Source of the DNA: Lachnospiraceae bacterium
GTDB taxonomy: Bacteria > Bacillota > Clostridia > Lachnospirales > Lachnospiraceae
Assembly: GCA_017618195.1 (NCBI GenBank)
Contig: JAFZUW010000067.1
Coordinates: forward strand, 1-64,000
Direction: 5' to 3'
DNA length: 64,000 bases
Under the pieces are notes generated by a model, which had not been told where the DNA came from, searched no databases, and worked only from the letters and a program-made list of their open reading frames with translations. Position 1 is the stretch's first letter, and each line of letters starts with the position of its first letter. Of the stretch, positions 16,456 through 26,524 are shown piece by piece. The translations under genes and the position numbers were made by a program.

Positions 16456-18516
16456 ATGAAACAACTGTATATTGCGGAGAAACCGAGCGTAGCGCAGGAA
16501 TTTGCCAAAGCGCTGCATGAGAATTTCAGCCGGAAGGACGGCTATCTGGAGAGCGAAGGAAGCGTCGTTACCTGGTGCGTAGGTCATCTTGTTACGATGA
16601 GCTATCCGGAGGTTTACGATCCGGCGTTAAAACAATGGAAGGCGGAGACGCTTCCGTTCCTGCCGAAGGACTGGAAATACGAGGTCATCGGCAACGTAAA
16701 GAAACAGTTTGACACGGTAAAGGAACTTCTCAACCGGAGCGATGTGGACCGCATCTACGTCTGCACCGACTCGGGACGCGAAGGAGAGTACATTTACCGC
16801 CTTGTTGACCGGATGGCAAAGGTGCCGGACACGAAGGACAAGCGCCGCGTCTGGATCGACTCGCAGACCGAGGAGGAGATCTTAAGGGGCATCCGCGAGG
16901 CGAAGCCTCTGTCCGAATACAATAACCTTTCCGACGCCGCGTATCTGCGGGCGAAGGAAGACTACCTGATGGGCATCAATTTCTCACGTGTTCTGACCAT
17001 CAAATACGGCGCGACGGTACAGGGTTACTTAAATGCCCAGAAGCGCGGCGCAATTTCCGTAGGGCGCGTAATGACGTGCGTACTCGGAATGGTAGTCCGC
17101 AGGGAGCGCGAGATCCGAAGCTTCGTAAAGACGCCTTTCTACCGGATTGTCGGCACATTCGGCCCGGATGACGCGGTGATCGAAGGCGAATGGCGCGCGG
17201 TTGAAGGAACGAAATACTTTGAGTCACCCCTTCTTTACAAGGAGAACGGCTTTAAGAAGCGGGAAGATGCCGAGCGCTGCATCGAAGAGATCCGCGGATT
17301 CGGCGATACCGCTTTGATCGACTCTTTAGAGAAGAAGACCGAGAAGAAGAATCCGCCTCTTTTATTCAACCTCGCCGAACTGCAGAACGAGTGCGCGAGA
17401 CGGTTTAAGATAAGCCCCGACCAGACGCTCAACATCGTACAGGAACTGTATGAGAAGAAGCTCGTTACGTATCCGCGTACCGACGCCCGTGTGCTTTCGA
17501 CCGCGGTTGCGAAGGAGATTACGAAGAACCTCGGCGGTCTTGCGAAGAATCCCGATTACCTGCAGTACGTGAAGGACGTGCAGGGCTTCGGTTTATACGA
17601 GAAGATTGCCAAAACGAAATATACCGACGATAAGAAGATTACCGACCACTATGCGATCATCCCGACCGGACAGGGCCTGGAAGCGCTTCCTGCGCTTTCG
17701 GCAACCGCGAAGGGCGTGTATGACCGGATTGTCAGAAGATTTCTCGCCATTTTCTATCCGCCTGCCGAGTATAAGAAGATTGCGATGGTTCTGAAAACCG
17801 GTACGGAGAAATTCTTCTCGAATCTGAAAATACTGAGCGAGCCCGGTTATCTTGCCTTATACGGCGGTCAGGATACCGACGACACACCGAAGAAGGCGAA
17901 GAAGGCCGAAGGGCGGGAGACTTCCGAGGACGGATCGCAGAAGGAAGGCGAAGATGCCGCACCCGAGGAAGCCAAGGAGGAAATCCTCGACGCTTCGATG
18001 TTCGAAAAGATCAATGCGTTAAAGAAAGGAATGGAGCTTCCGGTCCGCTCGACCGAGATCAAGGAAGGCGAGACAAAGCCTCCGAAACGGTACAATTCCG
18101 GTTCCCTGATCCTTGCAATGGAGAACGCGGGACAGCTGATTGAAGACGAAGAGCTCCGCGCACAGATCAAGGGAAGCGGTATCGGTACGAGTGCGACCCG
18201 TGCCGAGATATTGAACAAGCTTGTAAAGATCGGATATCTGAACCTCAACAAGAAGACGCAGATCGTTACGCCGATGCGCGTCGGCGAAATGGTATACGAG
18301 ATTGTCGGGGCATCGATCCGCTCGCTCCTCAACGCGGAGCTCACGGCAAGCTGGGAGAAAGGTCTCACGGGAGTTGCCGAAGGTACAATCTCCGAGAAGG
18401 AATACCTTGATAAGCTCGAGGGCTTTGTCGCAAGACAGACGAACGGCGTGAAGGAGCGCGATTACCGGCAGTATCTGATCGGTCAGTTCCGTACGTTTGA
18501 GCAGTATTATAAATAG
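16456..18516 (+). CDS. topB: DNA topoisomerase III
   Basis: 686 residues. A type IA topoisomerase that relaxes or decatenates DNA by passing a strand through a transient single-strand break. The TOPRIM domain starts with LYIAEKPSVAQEFAKAL and has CTDSGREGEYIYR (the acidic metal site). The active tyrosine sits in KLVTYPRTDARVL. A charged Lys/Glu-rich stretch (about 475-515) looks like a disordered insertion, after which the fold resumes with NSGSLILAMENAG. No C-terminal zinc ribbons are seen, as usual for TopB. ATG 16456 follows GGAGATTATCCGTAC; the frame is open 21 codons further upstream without a good ribosome site. Confidence 0.95.
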   Translation: MKQLYIAEKPSVAQEFAKALHENFSRKDGYLESEGSVVTWCVGHLVTMSYPEVYDPALKQWKAETLPFLPKDWKYEVIGNVKKQFDTVKELLNRSDVDRIYVCTDSGREGEYIYRLVDRMAKVPDTKDKRRVWIDSQTEEEILRGIREAKPLSEYNNLSDAAYLRAKEDYLMGINFSRVLTIKYGATVQGYLNAQKRGAISVGRVMTCVLGMVVRREREIRSFVKTPFYRIVGTFGPDDAVIEGEWRAVEGTKYFESPLLYKENGFKKREDAERCIEEIRGFGDTALIDSLEKKTEKKNPPLLFNLAELQNECARRFKISPDQTLNIVQELYEKKLVTYPRTDARVLSTAVAKEITKNLGGLAKNPDYLQYVKDVQGFGLYEKIAKTKYTDDKKITDHYAIIPTGQGLEALPALSATAKGVYDRIVRRFLAIFYPPAEYKKIAMVLKTGTEKFFSNLKILSEPGYLALYGGQDTDDTPKKAKKAEGRETSEDGSQKEGEDAAPEEAKEEILDASMFEKINALKKGMELPVRSTEIKEGETKPPKRYNSGSLILAMENAGQLIEDEELRAQIKGSGIGTSATRAEILNKLVKIGYLNLNKKTQIVTPMRVGEMVYEIVGASIRSLLNAELTASWEKGLTGVAEGTISEKEYLDKLEGFVARQTNGVKERDYRQYLIGQFRTFEQYYK

Positions 18517-18633
18517 TATTCCGGCTTCGGACGGATAACGCGCCTCATACGGGCAGGTATAACGCACCCCGCCCGGCAGGAAGCGGAATCGGTGCTTCCG
18601 GTCCGGAATAAGGGATTATATAAAGGGGAAACT

Positions 18634-19335
18634 ATGAGCTTTGTGGAATTTGCCCACGTCGATAAAGACTACAGGATGGGCGACGTTACAATTCATGCGC
18701 TTTCGGACGTATCCTTTACGATTGAGAAGGGGGAAGTGTGTGTTATTGTCGGTGCTTCGGGCGCCGGCAAGACGACGATCCTAAACATTCTCGGCGGAAT
18801 GGATTCGCTGACCGCAGGCAAGGTGTTTTTGGACGGAGCCGAGATTTCCTCTTATGACCGGAAGCAATTGACGACTTACCGGCGGTATGACATCGGATTT
18901 GTCTTCCAGTTTTATAACCTCGTGCAGAACCTTACGGCAGTGGAGAACGTAGAGCTTGCGTCGCAGATCTGCCGCGACTCGATGGATGCGAACGAAGTGC
19001 TCGGAATGGTCGGACTTGCGGACCGCGCGGGCAACTTCCCGGCGCAGCTTTCGGGCGGCGAGCAGCAGCGTGTCGCGATTGCGAGAGCGCTTGCGAAGAA
19101 CCCGAAGCTGCTTCTTTGCGACGAGCCGACCGGTGCGCTTGATTATAACACCGGCAAGCAGGTGCTTACGATCTTGCAGGATACCGCGAGAAAGACCGGC
19201 ATGACCGTCGTGATCATTACGCATAACCAGGCGCTTACGGCGATGGCGGACCGCGTGATTAAAGTCGGCAGCGGCAGCATCAAAGCGGAATACAAAAACG
19301 AAACCGTTGTCCCCGTATCGGAGATTGAGTGGTAG
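18634..19335 (+). CDS. ABC transporter ATP-binding protein (LolD/MacB type)
   Basis: 233 residues, a complete ATPase: Walker [11 protein letters not shown]-loop [11 protein letters not shown], signature LSGGEQQR, Walker [14 protein letters not shown]-loop IITHN. It pairs with the large FtsX-type permease that starts 3 bp after its stop. ATG 18634 follows AAAGGGG; the open frame from 18592 has no ribosome site. The 117 bp before it hold no clear terminator or promoter. Confidence 0.92.
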   Translation: MSFVEFAHVDKDYRMGDVTIHALSDVSFTIEKGEVCVIVGASGAGKTTILNILGGMDSLTAGKVFLDGAEISSYDRKQLTTYRRYDIGFVFQFYNLVQNLTAVENVELASQICRDSMDANEVLGMVGLADRAGNFPAQLSGGEQQRVAIARALAKNPKLLLCDEPTGALDYNTGKQVLTILQDTARKTGMTVVIITHNQALTAMADRVIKVGSGSIKAEYKNETVVPVSEIEW

Positions 19336-19338
19336 GCT

Positions 19339-21873
19339 ATGACGAGTGGATTGAGAAAGACAACTTTTCGGGAAATCCGCCAGAGTCTCGGACGTTTCCT
19401 TGCGATCGCGGCGATCATCGCGCTCGGCGTCGGATTTTTCTCCGGTTTGAAGGTTACGACCGAGGATATGATCGAAGAAACCGACCGGTATTTGAGCGCG
19501 CTGGATTTCCACGATTTCCGGTTCGTTTCGACACTCGGGTTTACGGACAATGAGCTTACGATACTCCGAAACACCGAGGGTGTGACGGCGGCTTACGGCG
19601 AGTACCGTGCGGACGCGGTAACGGAACCTCTTTCGGGCTCCGGGATTCCCGTCGTAACGGCGTTTCACTCAATTTCACAGGAAGTCAACAAACCGGACCT
19701 TGTGAGCGGACGGTTTCCGCAGAATGCCTCCGAAGTGATGCTTGAGGCAAGAAGCTTCTCCGAAGACATGATCGGAAAGAAGATCATCCTTTCGGACATC
19801 AACACAGAGGATACCCTTTCGCAGTTTCATGAGCGGGAGTTTACGATCGTAGGACTTGCCCACTCGCCTTTATATCTCAATTACGAGCGCGGTACGACGG
19901 CGCTTCTTTCCGGTACGGTCGGCTATTATGCATTCCTGCTTCCCGAAGCTTACAACATGCCTGCGTATACGTCTCTTTACTGCCTGACCGAAGGCGGCGG
20001 GCGCATTTACAGTGAGGCTTATAAGGAACGGATCAGGCAGATCACGCCGAAGATGGAGCAGTGCCTTTTTGATATGTGCGAAGCAAGAATCGAATCGGTC
20101 CGTCCCGCGGCAATGGAGATATTCCGTAAGGCGGTTGCCGAGGAATACGCCTCTCGCGGCATGCAGGTTCCTGCGGATTTCGATTACGAGGCCAATCTGC
20201 CGGAGATCGAATGCAATTCGTATTTGCTGGACCGCACCTCGAACGTCGGCTATGTCTGTTTTGAAAATGACGCGAACATCGTAAAAGGCATTGCGCGCGT
20301 TTTTCCCGTGTTCTTTATTCTCGTGGCGGTACTTGTCGTAATGACAACGATGAGCCGCATGGTCGAAGAGCAGCGTACGCAGATGGGCGTTTTGAAGGCG
20401 CTCGGGTATTCGATGCCGCAGATTGCGCTCAAATACGTAATCTATTCCGGAGCTGCCGCGATTGCGGGCTGTCTGATCGGATTTTTCAGCGGATGCTACA
20501 TCTTTCCGACCGTAATATGGAAGGTATACGCGATCATGTACGGCTTCACGGATGACCTCGTTTACGTGTTCAATCCGGTACTGTTTACGATTTCGCTGAT
20601 CGTTTCAATCCTCTGCTCGGTCGGCGTAACGCTTCTCGGAATAAATAAGGAACTCCGCGCGGTACCGGCCGAACTGATCCGTCCGCGCGCACCGAAGAAC
20701 GGCAAGCGGATTTTCTTTGAGCGGATCACGTTTTTATGGAAACGGCTTCCGTTTCTTCATAAGGTGTCGCTTCGGAACGTTGTCCGCTACCGCAGACGCT
20801 TCTTTATGATGGTCATCGGCATTGCGGGCTGCACGGCGCTTCTCATTACCGGACACGGCATACGCGATTCGATCGTGACGGTTCCGAAGGCGCAGTACGA
20901 AGAGATTGAGCATTACGATTATCTGGTACGTCTCACACCCGGAAAGAGCAGGGTCGGCTTCCTTCAGGAGACGGACGGAAAGCTTCTTTCCGATATGACG
21001 TTTGTCAGTTATAATACGATCACGCTGATGGCCGGCGAGAAGACGAAAAGCGCGAATCTGATCGTTCCGATGAATGAAAAGGAATGCTCCGGGTTTGTCA
21101 CGCTCGCGGCCGAAAACGGGAAGAGCATCGCATTTCCCGGCGAAGGCGAGTGTGTATTAAGCGGGAAAATGGCAGGCCAGCTCGGTGTCGGCAAAGGAGA
21201 CACGCTCCGCTGCCGCAAGGAAGACGGAGCGGAGTTTACGGTCCGCGTTTCCGGCGTGTTCCGAAATTATGTCGGCGACCTGGTCTATATGAATACGAAG
21301 ACGTATACCGACGGCGTCGGGACGGAACCCGTATTTGACTGCTGCTTTGCAAGGGCGGAAGAGGGAACGGACATTTATGAGACCGGCGGAAAGCTTCTTG
21401 CGGCCGATTCGGTATTGACGGTCAACGTGAACCGCGAGTTCCGCGACCGGATCGAAAAGATGCTTTCAAGCCTTGATTACATCGTCATACTCGTTAACGC
21501 CTGCGCGGCGGCGCTTGCATTTATCGTCTTATATAACCTGACGAACATTAACATTACGGAGCGGCTTCGGGAGATCGCGACCATCAAGGTGCTCGGCTTT
21601 TACGGCACCGAGACCGCGATGTACGTATTCCGCGAGAACATGCTTCTGACGGCGGTCGGGGCGCTTGCGGGAATACCGCTCGGCATTCTGTTACATAAGT
21701 TTGTCATGTCGCAGATCCAGGTTGACATGGTTGCGTTCAACAATCACGTCGGGACGGGCAGCTTTATCGTGAGCATGATCTACACATTTGTCTTCGCGGT
21801 CGTTGTGGATCTCGTGATGATCAGAAGGCTTGAGAAGATCAACATGGCGGAGTCAATGAAGAGCATTGAATGA
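19339..21873 (+). CDS. ABC transporter permease, FtsX/MacB superfamily
   Basis: 844 residues with the long-permease layout: one helix near 20-40, an extracytoplasmic domain to about 315, three helices at about 318-440, a second module with a helix near 493-510, another outer domain, and three helices from about 705 to the end. The FtsX motif RTQMGVLKALGYSM and the matching LREIATIKVLGFYG precede the helix bundles. Eight helices with two FtsX domains suggest it works with a dimer of the ATPase just upstream. The cargo is unknown; lipid, lipoprotein or peptide export are the usual roles. Confidence 0.9.
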   Translation: MTSGLRKTTFREIRQSLGRFLAIAAIIALGVGFFSGLKVTTEDMIEETDRYLSALDFHDFRFVSTLGFTDNELTILRNTEGVTAAYGEYRADAVTEPLSGSGIPVVTAFHSISQEVNKPDLVSGRFPQNASEVMLEARSFSEDMIGKKIILSDINTEDTLSQFHEREFTIVGLAHSPLYLNYERGTTALLSGTVGYYAFLLPEAYNMPAYTSLYCLTEGGGRIYSEAYKERIRQITPKMEQCLFDMCEARIESVRPAAMEIFRKAVAEEYASRGMQVPADFDYEANLPEIECNSYLLDRTSNVGYVCFENDANIVKGIARVFPVFFILVAVLVVMTTMSRMVEEQRTQMGVLKALGYSMPQIALKYVIYSGAAAIAGCLIGFFSGCYIFPTVIWKVYAIMYGFTDDLVYVFNPVLFTISLIVSILCSVGVTLLGINKELRAVPAELIRPRAPKNGKRIFFERITFLWKRLPFLHKVSLRNVVRYRRRFFMMVIGIAGCTALLITGHGIRDSIVTVPKAQYEEIEHYDYLVRLTPGKSRVGFLQETDGKLLSDMTFVSYNTITLMAGEKTKSANLIVPMNEKECSGFVTLAAENGKSIAFPGEGECVLSGKMAGQLGVGKGDTLRCRKEDGAEFTVRVSGVFRNYVGDLVYMNTKTYTDGVGTEPVFDCCFARAEEGTDIYETGGKLLAADSVLTVNVNREFRDRIEKMLSSLDYIVILVNACAAALAFIVLYNLTNINITERLREIATIKVLGFYGTETAMYVFRENMLLTAVGALAGIPLGILLHKFVMSQIQVDMVAFNNHVGTGSFIVSMIYTFVFAVVVDLVMIRRLEKINMAESMKSIE

Positions 21874-21949
21874 TTGCATTTTCCGGAAACGGAGTATAAG
21901 ATAGAGGAGCATCCGGCCTGTGTTAGCGGGACGGAACGGGGAGGTTTTT

Positions 21950-23068
21950 ATGGAAAAGTATTATCGCAGTTACGTGACGATCGACCTTTCGGCGGTACGG
22001 CACAATCTCACGGAATCGAAGAAGCGTATCGGTTCGAGGAAACTGCTTGCGGTCGTAAAGACCGACGCATACGGGCACGGCGCCGTAAGGGTAAGCCGTG
22101 CGGTAGAGGATATCGTTGATTATTTCGCGGTTGCCTGCTTAAGCGAGGCGGTCGAGCTTCGGGAAGGCGGCGTCCGCAAGCCGATTCTGATCCTCGGATA
22201 CACTTCGCCGAAGGAGTACGGCGAGCTGCTTGCATACAACATTACGCCGACGGTTTATACCGTGGACGCGGCCGAGAAACTATCGGAGATAGCTCTTCTT
22301 TTGGGAACAAAGGCGAAGATCCATATCGCCGTCGATACCGGTATGGGACGCATCGGCTTCCAGCCGACCGAGGGCGACGCCGACGCGGTCAAAAAGATTT
22401 CGGAGCTTCCGGGCATTGTGATCGAAGGCATGTTTACGCATTTTTCGAAAGCCGATGAGGCCGACAAATGCTACACGAAGGCGCAGATCACGCATTTCAA
22501 CTGCTTCTCCGAGATGCTTGCGAAGAGGGGTGTGACCATTCCGATCCGCCACGTATCGAACAGCGCGGCGATCATGGACATCCCGGAAGCCGGCTACGAT
22601 ATGGTTAGAAGCGGCATTATCACCTACGGATTGCTGCCGAGCGACGAAGTGAATAAGGAAAGCATGGACTTAAAGCCCGTAATGGAGTGGAAGGCGCACG
22701 TGATCCACGTAAAGACGCTTCCCGCAGGCTGCGGCATCAGCTACGGCGCGACGTATGTAACGGACCGCGAGCGGACAATCGCAACCGTTTCGGTAGGTTA
22801 CGGCGACGGTTATCCGCGTTCGCTTTCCGGAAAGGGAAGAGTACTGATCCACGGGCAGTCCGCACCGATCCTCGGAAGAGTCTGCATGGACCAGATGATG
22901 GTCGACGTGAGCGATATTCCGAACGTGGAGCCCGAAGACATTGTTACCCTGTTCGGTCATGACGGAGACGCATTCCTTTCCGCGGAAGAGGTTGCCGAGG
23001 TTTCCGGACGGTTCAATTACGAGCTCGTATGCGACATTTCGATGCGCGTAAGCAAGATTTATAAGTAG
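21950..23068 (+). CDS. alr: Alanine racemase
   Basis: 372 residues. It makes D-alanine for peptidoglycan. The PLP lysine lies in LAVVKTDAYGHGA and the catalytic tyrosine of the second domain in CGISYGATYVT; GRVCMDQMMVDVS is also typical. Fold-type III barrel plus C-terminal beta domain, full length. ATG at 21950 follows GGGGAGGTTTTT; the frame is open 10 codons further upstream. A serine racemase role (VanT-like) is possible but the membrane domain of those is absent. Confidence 0.93.
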   Translation: MEKYYRSYVTIDLSAVRHNLTESKKRIGSRKLLAVVKTDAYGHGAVRVSRAVEDIVDYFAVACLSEAVELREGGVRKPILILGYTSPKEYGELLAYNITPTVYTVDAAEKLSEIALLLGTKAKIHIAVDTGMGRIGFQPTEGDADAVKKISELPGIVIEGMFTHFSKADEADKCYTKAQITHFNCFSEMLAKRGVTIPIRHVSNSAAIMDIPEAGYDMVRSGIITYGLLPSDEVNKESMDLKPVMEWKAHVIHVKTLPAGCGISYGATYVTDRERTIATVSVGYGDGYPRSLSGKGRVLIHGQSAPILGRVCMDQMMVDVSDIPNVEPEDIVTLFGHDGDAFLSAEEVAEVSGRFNYELVCDISMRVSKIYK

Positions 23069-23098
23069 GCGGATTCACGGGGCGGAACGGATTTGCTG

Positions 23099-23127
23099 TT
23101 GACATCTGCCGAACTTGCCCCTATAAT
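23099..23127 (+). promoter_or_regulatory. Strong sigma-A promoter of yicC-rpoZ-lepB
   Basis: Consensus TTGACA (23099-23104), 17-bp spacer, consensus TATAAT (23122-23127). It lies 64 bp before the yicC start. Confidence 0.9.
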
Positions 23128-23190
23128 ATGACAATGGTGTATTACTGTGCCCAAAAGGCATAATGTGTGATACGCGGAAAGAGGAGTCCG

Positions 23191-24069
23191 GTGTTAAAAA
23201 GCATGACAGGCTTCGGCCGGTGTGAAATATCCGAGGACGGAAAGAAGATTTCCGTGGAGATGAAGTCCGTTAATCACCGTTATTGTGAGATCGGTCTTCG
23301 CATGCCGAAGAAACTGAACTATTTCGAGGCATCCATCCGGAATATCATCAAACAATATGCAAACCGCGGTAAGATCGACGTGTTCCTCACCTATGAAGAT
23401 GAGTTGGAAGGCGTTTCGGGAATCCGTTACAACCGCGAAGTTGCCCAGACCTATATCGGCTACATCCGCAGCATGGCGGAAGAGTTCGGACTGAGCGGAG
23501 ACGTTTCCGCCACTTCGATCGCGAGAATGCCCGATGTATTCGTAAGCGATGAGTCGCTTGCCGACGAGGAGAAGCTCGCGAGCCTCGTGGAGCGTGCCGT
23601 AACCGGTGCGTGCGAGAAGTTCGTGGAAACGAGGATCACCGAAGGCGAGCATCTGAAGCAGGACATCTTCGAGAAACTCGACGGATTGCTTGAGGGCGTT
23701 TCCTTCATCGAGAAGCGTTCGCCGGCAATTCAGGAAGAGTACCGTGCAAAGCTTCTTGCAAAGATCGAAGAAGTGCTCGGCGACACGAAGGTGGACCAGA
23801 GCGTACTGGCAACCGAGCTCGTCGTATTTGCCGACAAGATCTGCACCGACGAGGAAACCGTCAGACTCCGTGCCCACATTAAGAATATGAAAGAGACTTT
23901 GAATGTCGCGCAGAACGTCGGCCGCAAGCTCGATTTCATCGCGCAGGAGATGAACCGCGAGGCCAATACGATCCTTTCGAAGGCCAATGACATTCAGGTC
24001 AGCGATACGGCAATCAATCTGAAGACCGAGATCGAGAAGATCCGCGAGCAGATTCAGAATATCGAATAG
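23191..24069 (+). CDS. YicC-type endoribonuclease family protein
   Basis: 292 residues. The N-terminus LKSMTGFGRCE and the C-terminal FIAQEMNREANTILSKAND region are family signatures. YicC proteins have been described as endoribonucleases acting on RNA turnover. GTG at 23191 after GAGGAG gives the usual start; ATG at 23203 would remove the conserved KSMTGFGR. In many Clostridia yicC is followed by remA, gmk and rpoZ. Here rpoZ comes directly 17 bp downstream, so remA and gmk are absent from this spot. Confidence 0.9.
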   Translation: MLKSMTGFGRCEISEDGKKISVEMKSVNHRYCEIGLRMPKKLNYFEASIRNIIKQYANRGKIDVFLTYEDELEGVSGIRYNREVAQTYIGYIRSMAEEFGLSGDVSATSIARMPDVFVSDESLADEEKLASLVERAVTGACEKFVETRITEGEHLKQDIFEKLDGLLEGVSFIEKRSPAIQEEYRAKLLAKIEEVLGDTKVDQSVLATELVVFADKICTDEETVRLRAHIKNMKETLNVAQNVGRKLDFIAQEMNREANTILSKANDIQVSDTAINLKTEIEKIREQIQNIE

Positions 24070-24086
24070 AAAAGGAGAAATGTATC

Positions 24087-24476
24087 ATGATCCATCCGTC
24101 TTATACCGATTTGATGAGAGTTGTTAACAGTGATGTTGAGCCCGGCGAGGAGCCGCTCGTAAACAGCCGTTATTCCATCGTACTTGCGACCGCAAAGCGT
24201 GCGCGCCAGATCATCCGCGGTTCGAAGCCGCTTGTTGACCCGAAGGTAAGCAAGCCTCTTTCGATCGCCGTACAGGAAGTTTACGAAGGAAAGGTTAAGA
24301 TTCTTCCCGATGAGGCAACTCCGGAAGAAGCACGTCCGATTTACGAGAAGTACAACAACTTCGGCGGTATCGAAGAGCTTGCCGATCTTGAGGGAGATGC
24401 CGAGTCCGAAGGCGCTGAGGATGCCGAGGACGTTGACGATGAGGATTCCGAACAGGAAGAAAAGGACGAAGAGTAA
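24087..24476 (+). CDS. rpoZ: RNA polymerase omega subunit
   Basis: 129 residues. The first ~75 match omega: HPSYTDLMRV, NSRYSIVLATAKRARQI, KPLSIAVQEVYEGKV. Omega helps assemble the beta' subunit. The last ~35 residues are almost all Asp, Glu, Ser and Ala, a long acidic tail that is beyond the core fold. The start follows AAAGGAGAAATG. The stop overlaps the lepB start by one base (TAATG), indicating translational coupling. Confidence 0.92.
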   Translation: MIHPSYTDLMRVVNSDVEPGEEPLVNSRYSIVLATAKRARQIIRGSKPLVDPKVSKPLSIAVQEVYEGKVKILPDEATPEEARPIYEKYNNFGGIEELADLEGDAESEGAEDAEDVDDEDSEQEEKDEE

Positions 24477-25150
24477 TGTCTGATTCCGATGCCATGCGTC
24501 AGCCGGAAGAGGAAATCAGTGCCGGAAGCGGCGGAGACACATCCGGTTTTGAGGCAATCGCGGAGCAGGTCCGCGCGGAACAAAAGAACAGCAGAAGGAA
24601 AAGGGTGTTAACATTGCTTGACACCCTTTTGATTTGTGCCCTGGCGGCTTTGATCGCAATCCTGATCAGGGCTTTCGTCATTACGCCGCTTAAGATCGAC
24701 GGCGATTCGATGGAAAATGTGCTCTCGGACGGAGACGTGGTCCTTCTTTCGAAGATTTCCGTGAAGAATCGGGATCCGAAGCGGTACGAGATCGTCGTGG
24801 CGGAAAAGCCGGACGGAGGGAGCGTCGTGAAACGCGTGATCGGTCTTCCCGGAGAAGTCCTGTATACGGATGAGAGCGGATTGATCCATGTGTTTAAGAA
24901 GGACAGGAGCGGAGAACTCGCCGAGGAAGTCGAGCTCGAAGCAAAGTATGCGTATTCCGTTTCGTTCCGCGGATTGCTCGGAACGAAGGACAATCCGATG
25001 GTTTTGGTCGAGGATGAATTCTGCCTTCTCGGAGACAACCGGACGGTCAGCAAGGACAGCCGTTTTTACGGCCCTTTTTCGAAAGATTCCTTAAAAGGAA
25101 TCGCCGTATACCGGATATTGCCGCTCGGCCGTTTCGGAACGATCGGATAA
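24476..25150 (+). CDS. lepB: Signal peptidase I
   Basis: 224 residues. It cleaves signal peptides from exported proteins at the outer face of the membrane. A charged cytoplasmic tail (1-45) precedes one transmembrane helix at about 47-66. The serine of the Ser/Lys dyad is in DGDSMENVL and the lysine in VVKRVIGLPG; the late motif LLGDNRTVSKDSR is intact. ATG overlaps the rpoZ stop. This is an unusual partner for omega, so the grouping is probably positional rather than functional. Confidence 0.95.
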   Translation: MSDSDAMRQPEEEISAGSGGDTSGFEAIAEQVRAEQKNSRRKRVLTLLDTLLICALAALIAILIRAFVITPLKIDGDSMENVLSDGDVVLLSKISVKNRDPKRYEIVVAEKPDGGSVVKRVIGLPGEVLYTDESGLIHVFKKDRSGELAEEVELEAKYAYSVSFRGLLGTKDNPMVLVEDEFCLLGDNRTVSKDSRFYGPFSKDSLKGIAVYRILPLGRFGTIG

Positions 25151-25256
25151 GGACGGAAAAGGGTAGGCAAAATAGATAGCGGAAAGCAGTTTTCGGGACA
25201 ATTTTTGATGAAAATGCAGAATTTGTGAAGAAGGCGTTATTTTACGAAAGTTTCAC

Positions 25257-25285
25257 TTGAATTTTCCGCTCGCATTCTGTACAAT
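25257..25285 (+). promoter_or_regulatory. Promoter of gap
   Basis: -35 TTGAAT (25257-25262), 17-bp spacer, -10 TACAAT (25280-25285). TAGGAGG precedes the ATG at 25350. Confidence 0.75.
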
Positions 25286-25349
25286 AGTCGTGGATTTTAA
25301 GAGGATATCTTAAAAATAAATTCAAATAATTCTTAGGAGGAACAAAATC

Positions 25350-26378
25350 ATGGCAGTAAAAGTAGCTATCAATGGTTTTGGCCGTATCGGTCGTCTGGCT
25401 TTCAGACAGATGTTTGGTGCAGAAGGTTATGAAATCGTTGCCATCAACGATCTTACCACACCTTCCATGCTTGCACACCTTTTGAAGTATGACTCTTCTC
25501 AGGGTCGTTACATCAACCTTGGCGAGGAGGATACCGTAACCGCTAATGACGAGGAAGGTACCATCACCGTAAAGGGTAAGACCATCAAGATTTACAAAGA
25601 GCCCGATGCAAACAACTGCCCTTGGGGCGCACTTGATGTAGACGTAGTTCTTGAGTGCTCCGGTTTCTATGCATCCAAGGCTAAGGCTCAGGCTCATATC
25701 AATGCAGGCGCTAAGAAGGTTGTTATTTCCGCTCCGGCCGGCAATGATCTTCCTACTATCGTTTACAACGTTAACCACAAGACCCTTACGAAGGATGACA
25801 CGATCATCTCCGCAGCTTCCTGCACCACGAACTGCCTCGCTCCGATGGCTAAGGCTCTTAACGACCTTGCTCCGATCGAGTCCGGTATCATGTGCACGAT
25901 TCACGCTTACACCGGCGACCAGATGATCCTTGACGGTCCTCAGAGAAAGGGCGACAAGAGACGCAGCCGTGCAGGCGCAGTTAACATCGTTCCCAACAGC
26001 ACCGGTGCTGCTAAGGCAATCGGTCTTGTTATCCCCGAGCTTAACGGCAAGCTCATCGGCGCTGCTCAGCGTGTTCCTACCCCTACCGGTTCCACCACGC
26101 TTCTTTTCGCAGTTGTTGATAAGGAAGTTACCAAGGACGAGATCAATGCCGCTATGAAGGCAGCTGCTAACGAGTCCTTCGGTTACAACACCGAGGAGAT
26201 CGTTTCCTCCGATATTATCGGTATGAGATTCGGTTCTCTCTTCGATGCTACCCAGACCATGGTTAGCCCGCTTCCGGGTGGAAAGACCCAGGTTGAGGTT
26301 GTTTCCTGGTATGATAACGAGAACTCCTACACCAGCCAGATGGTACGTACCATTAAGTACTTCGCTGAGCTTCAGTAA
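25350..26378 (+). CDS. gap: Glyceraldehyde-3-phosphate dehydrogenase
   Basis: 342 residues. It converts glyceraldehyde-3-phosphate to 1,3-bisphosphoglycerate. NAD-binding start [17 protein letters not shown]; catalytic cysteine in [16 protein letters not shown]-terminal [14 protein letters not shown]. Codon choice is T-ending and visibly different from neighbours (GCT, CTT, GTT, ACC), as expected for a highly expressed gene. It has its own promoter and is followed by a strong terminator, then the fused pgk-tpi gene. Confidence 0.97.
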   Translation: MAVKVAINGFGRIGRLAFRQMFGAEGYEIVAINDLTTPSMLAHLLKYDSSQGRYINLGEEDTVTANDEEGTITVKGKTIKIYKEPDANNCPWGALDVDVVLECSGFYASKAKAQAHINAGAKKVVISAPAGNDLPTIVYNVNHKTLTKDDTIISAASCTTNCLAPMAKALNDLAPIESGIMCTIHAYTGDQMILDGPQRKGDKRRSRAGAVNIVPNSTGAAKAIGLVIPELNGKLIGAAQRVPTPTGSTTLLFAVVDKEVTKDEINAAMKAAANESFGYNTEEIVSSDIIGMRFGSLFDATQTMVSPLPGGKTQVEVVSWYDNENSYTSQMVRTIKYFAELQ

Positions 26379-26412
26379 TTTGAGTTCACAATTCAGTTGC
26401 TAAGGATGATGG

Positions 26413-26444
26413 GGTCCGGTCCAACATGGACCGGACCTTATTTT
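26413..26444 (+). terminator. Terminator between gap and pgk-tpi
   Basis: A perfect 10-bp GC-rich stem (26413-26422 with 26428-26437), loop AACAT, then TTATTTTG. It would reduce read-through from gap. No clear separate pgk promoter was found in 26445-26524. Confidence 0.82.
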
Positions 26445-26524
26445 GTTATATGTCCGCAATGCGGGGATATGACGGTGCGGACCCGCTTGAGCCCGCACGC
26501 AAATATATTCAGGAGGATACAGAT

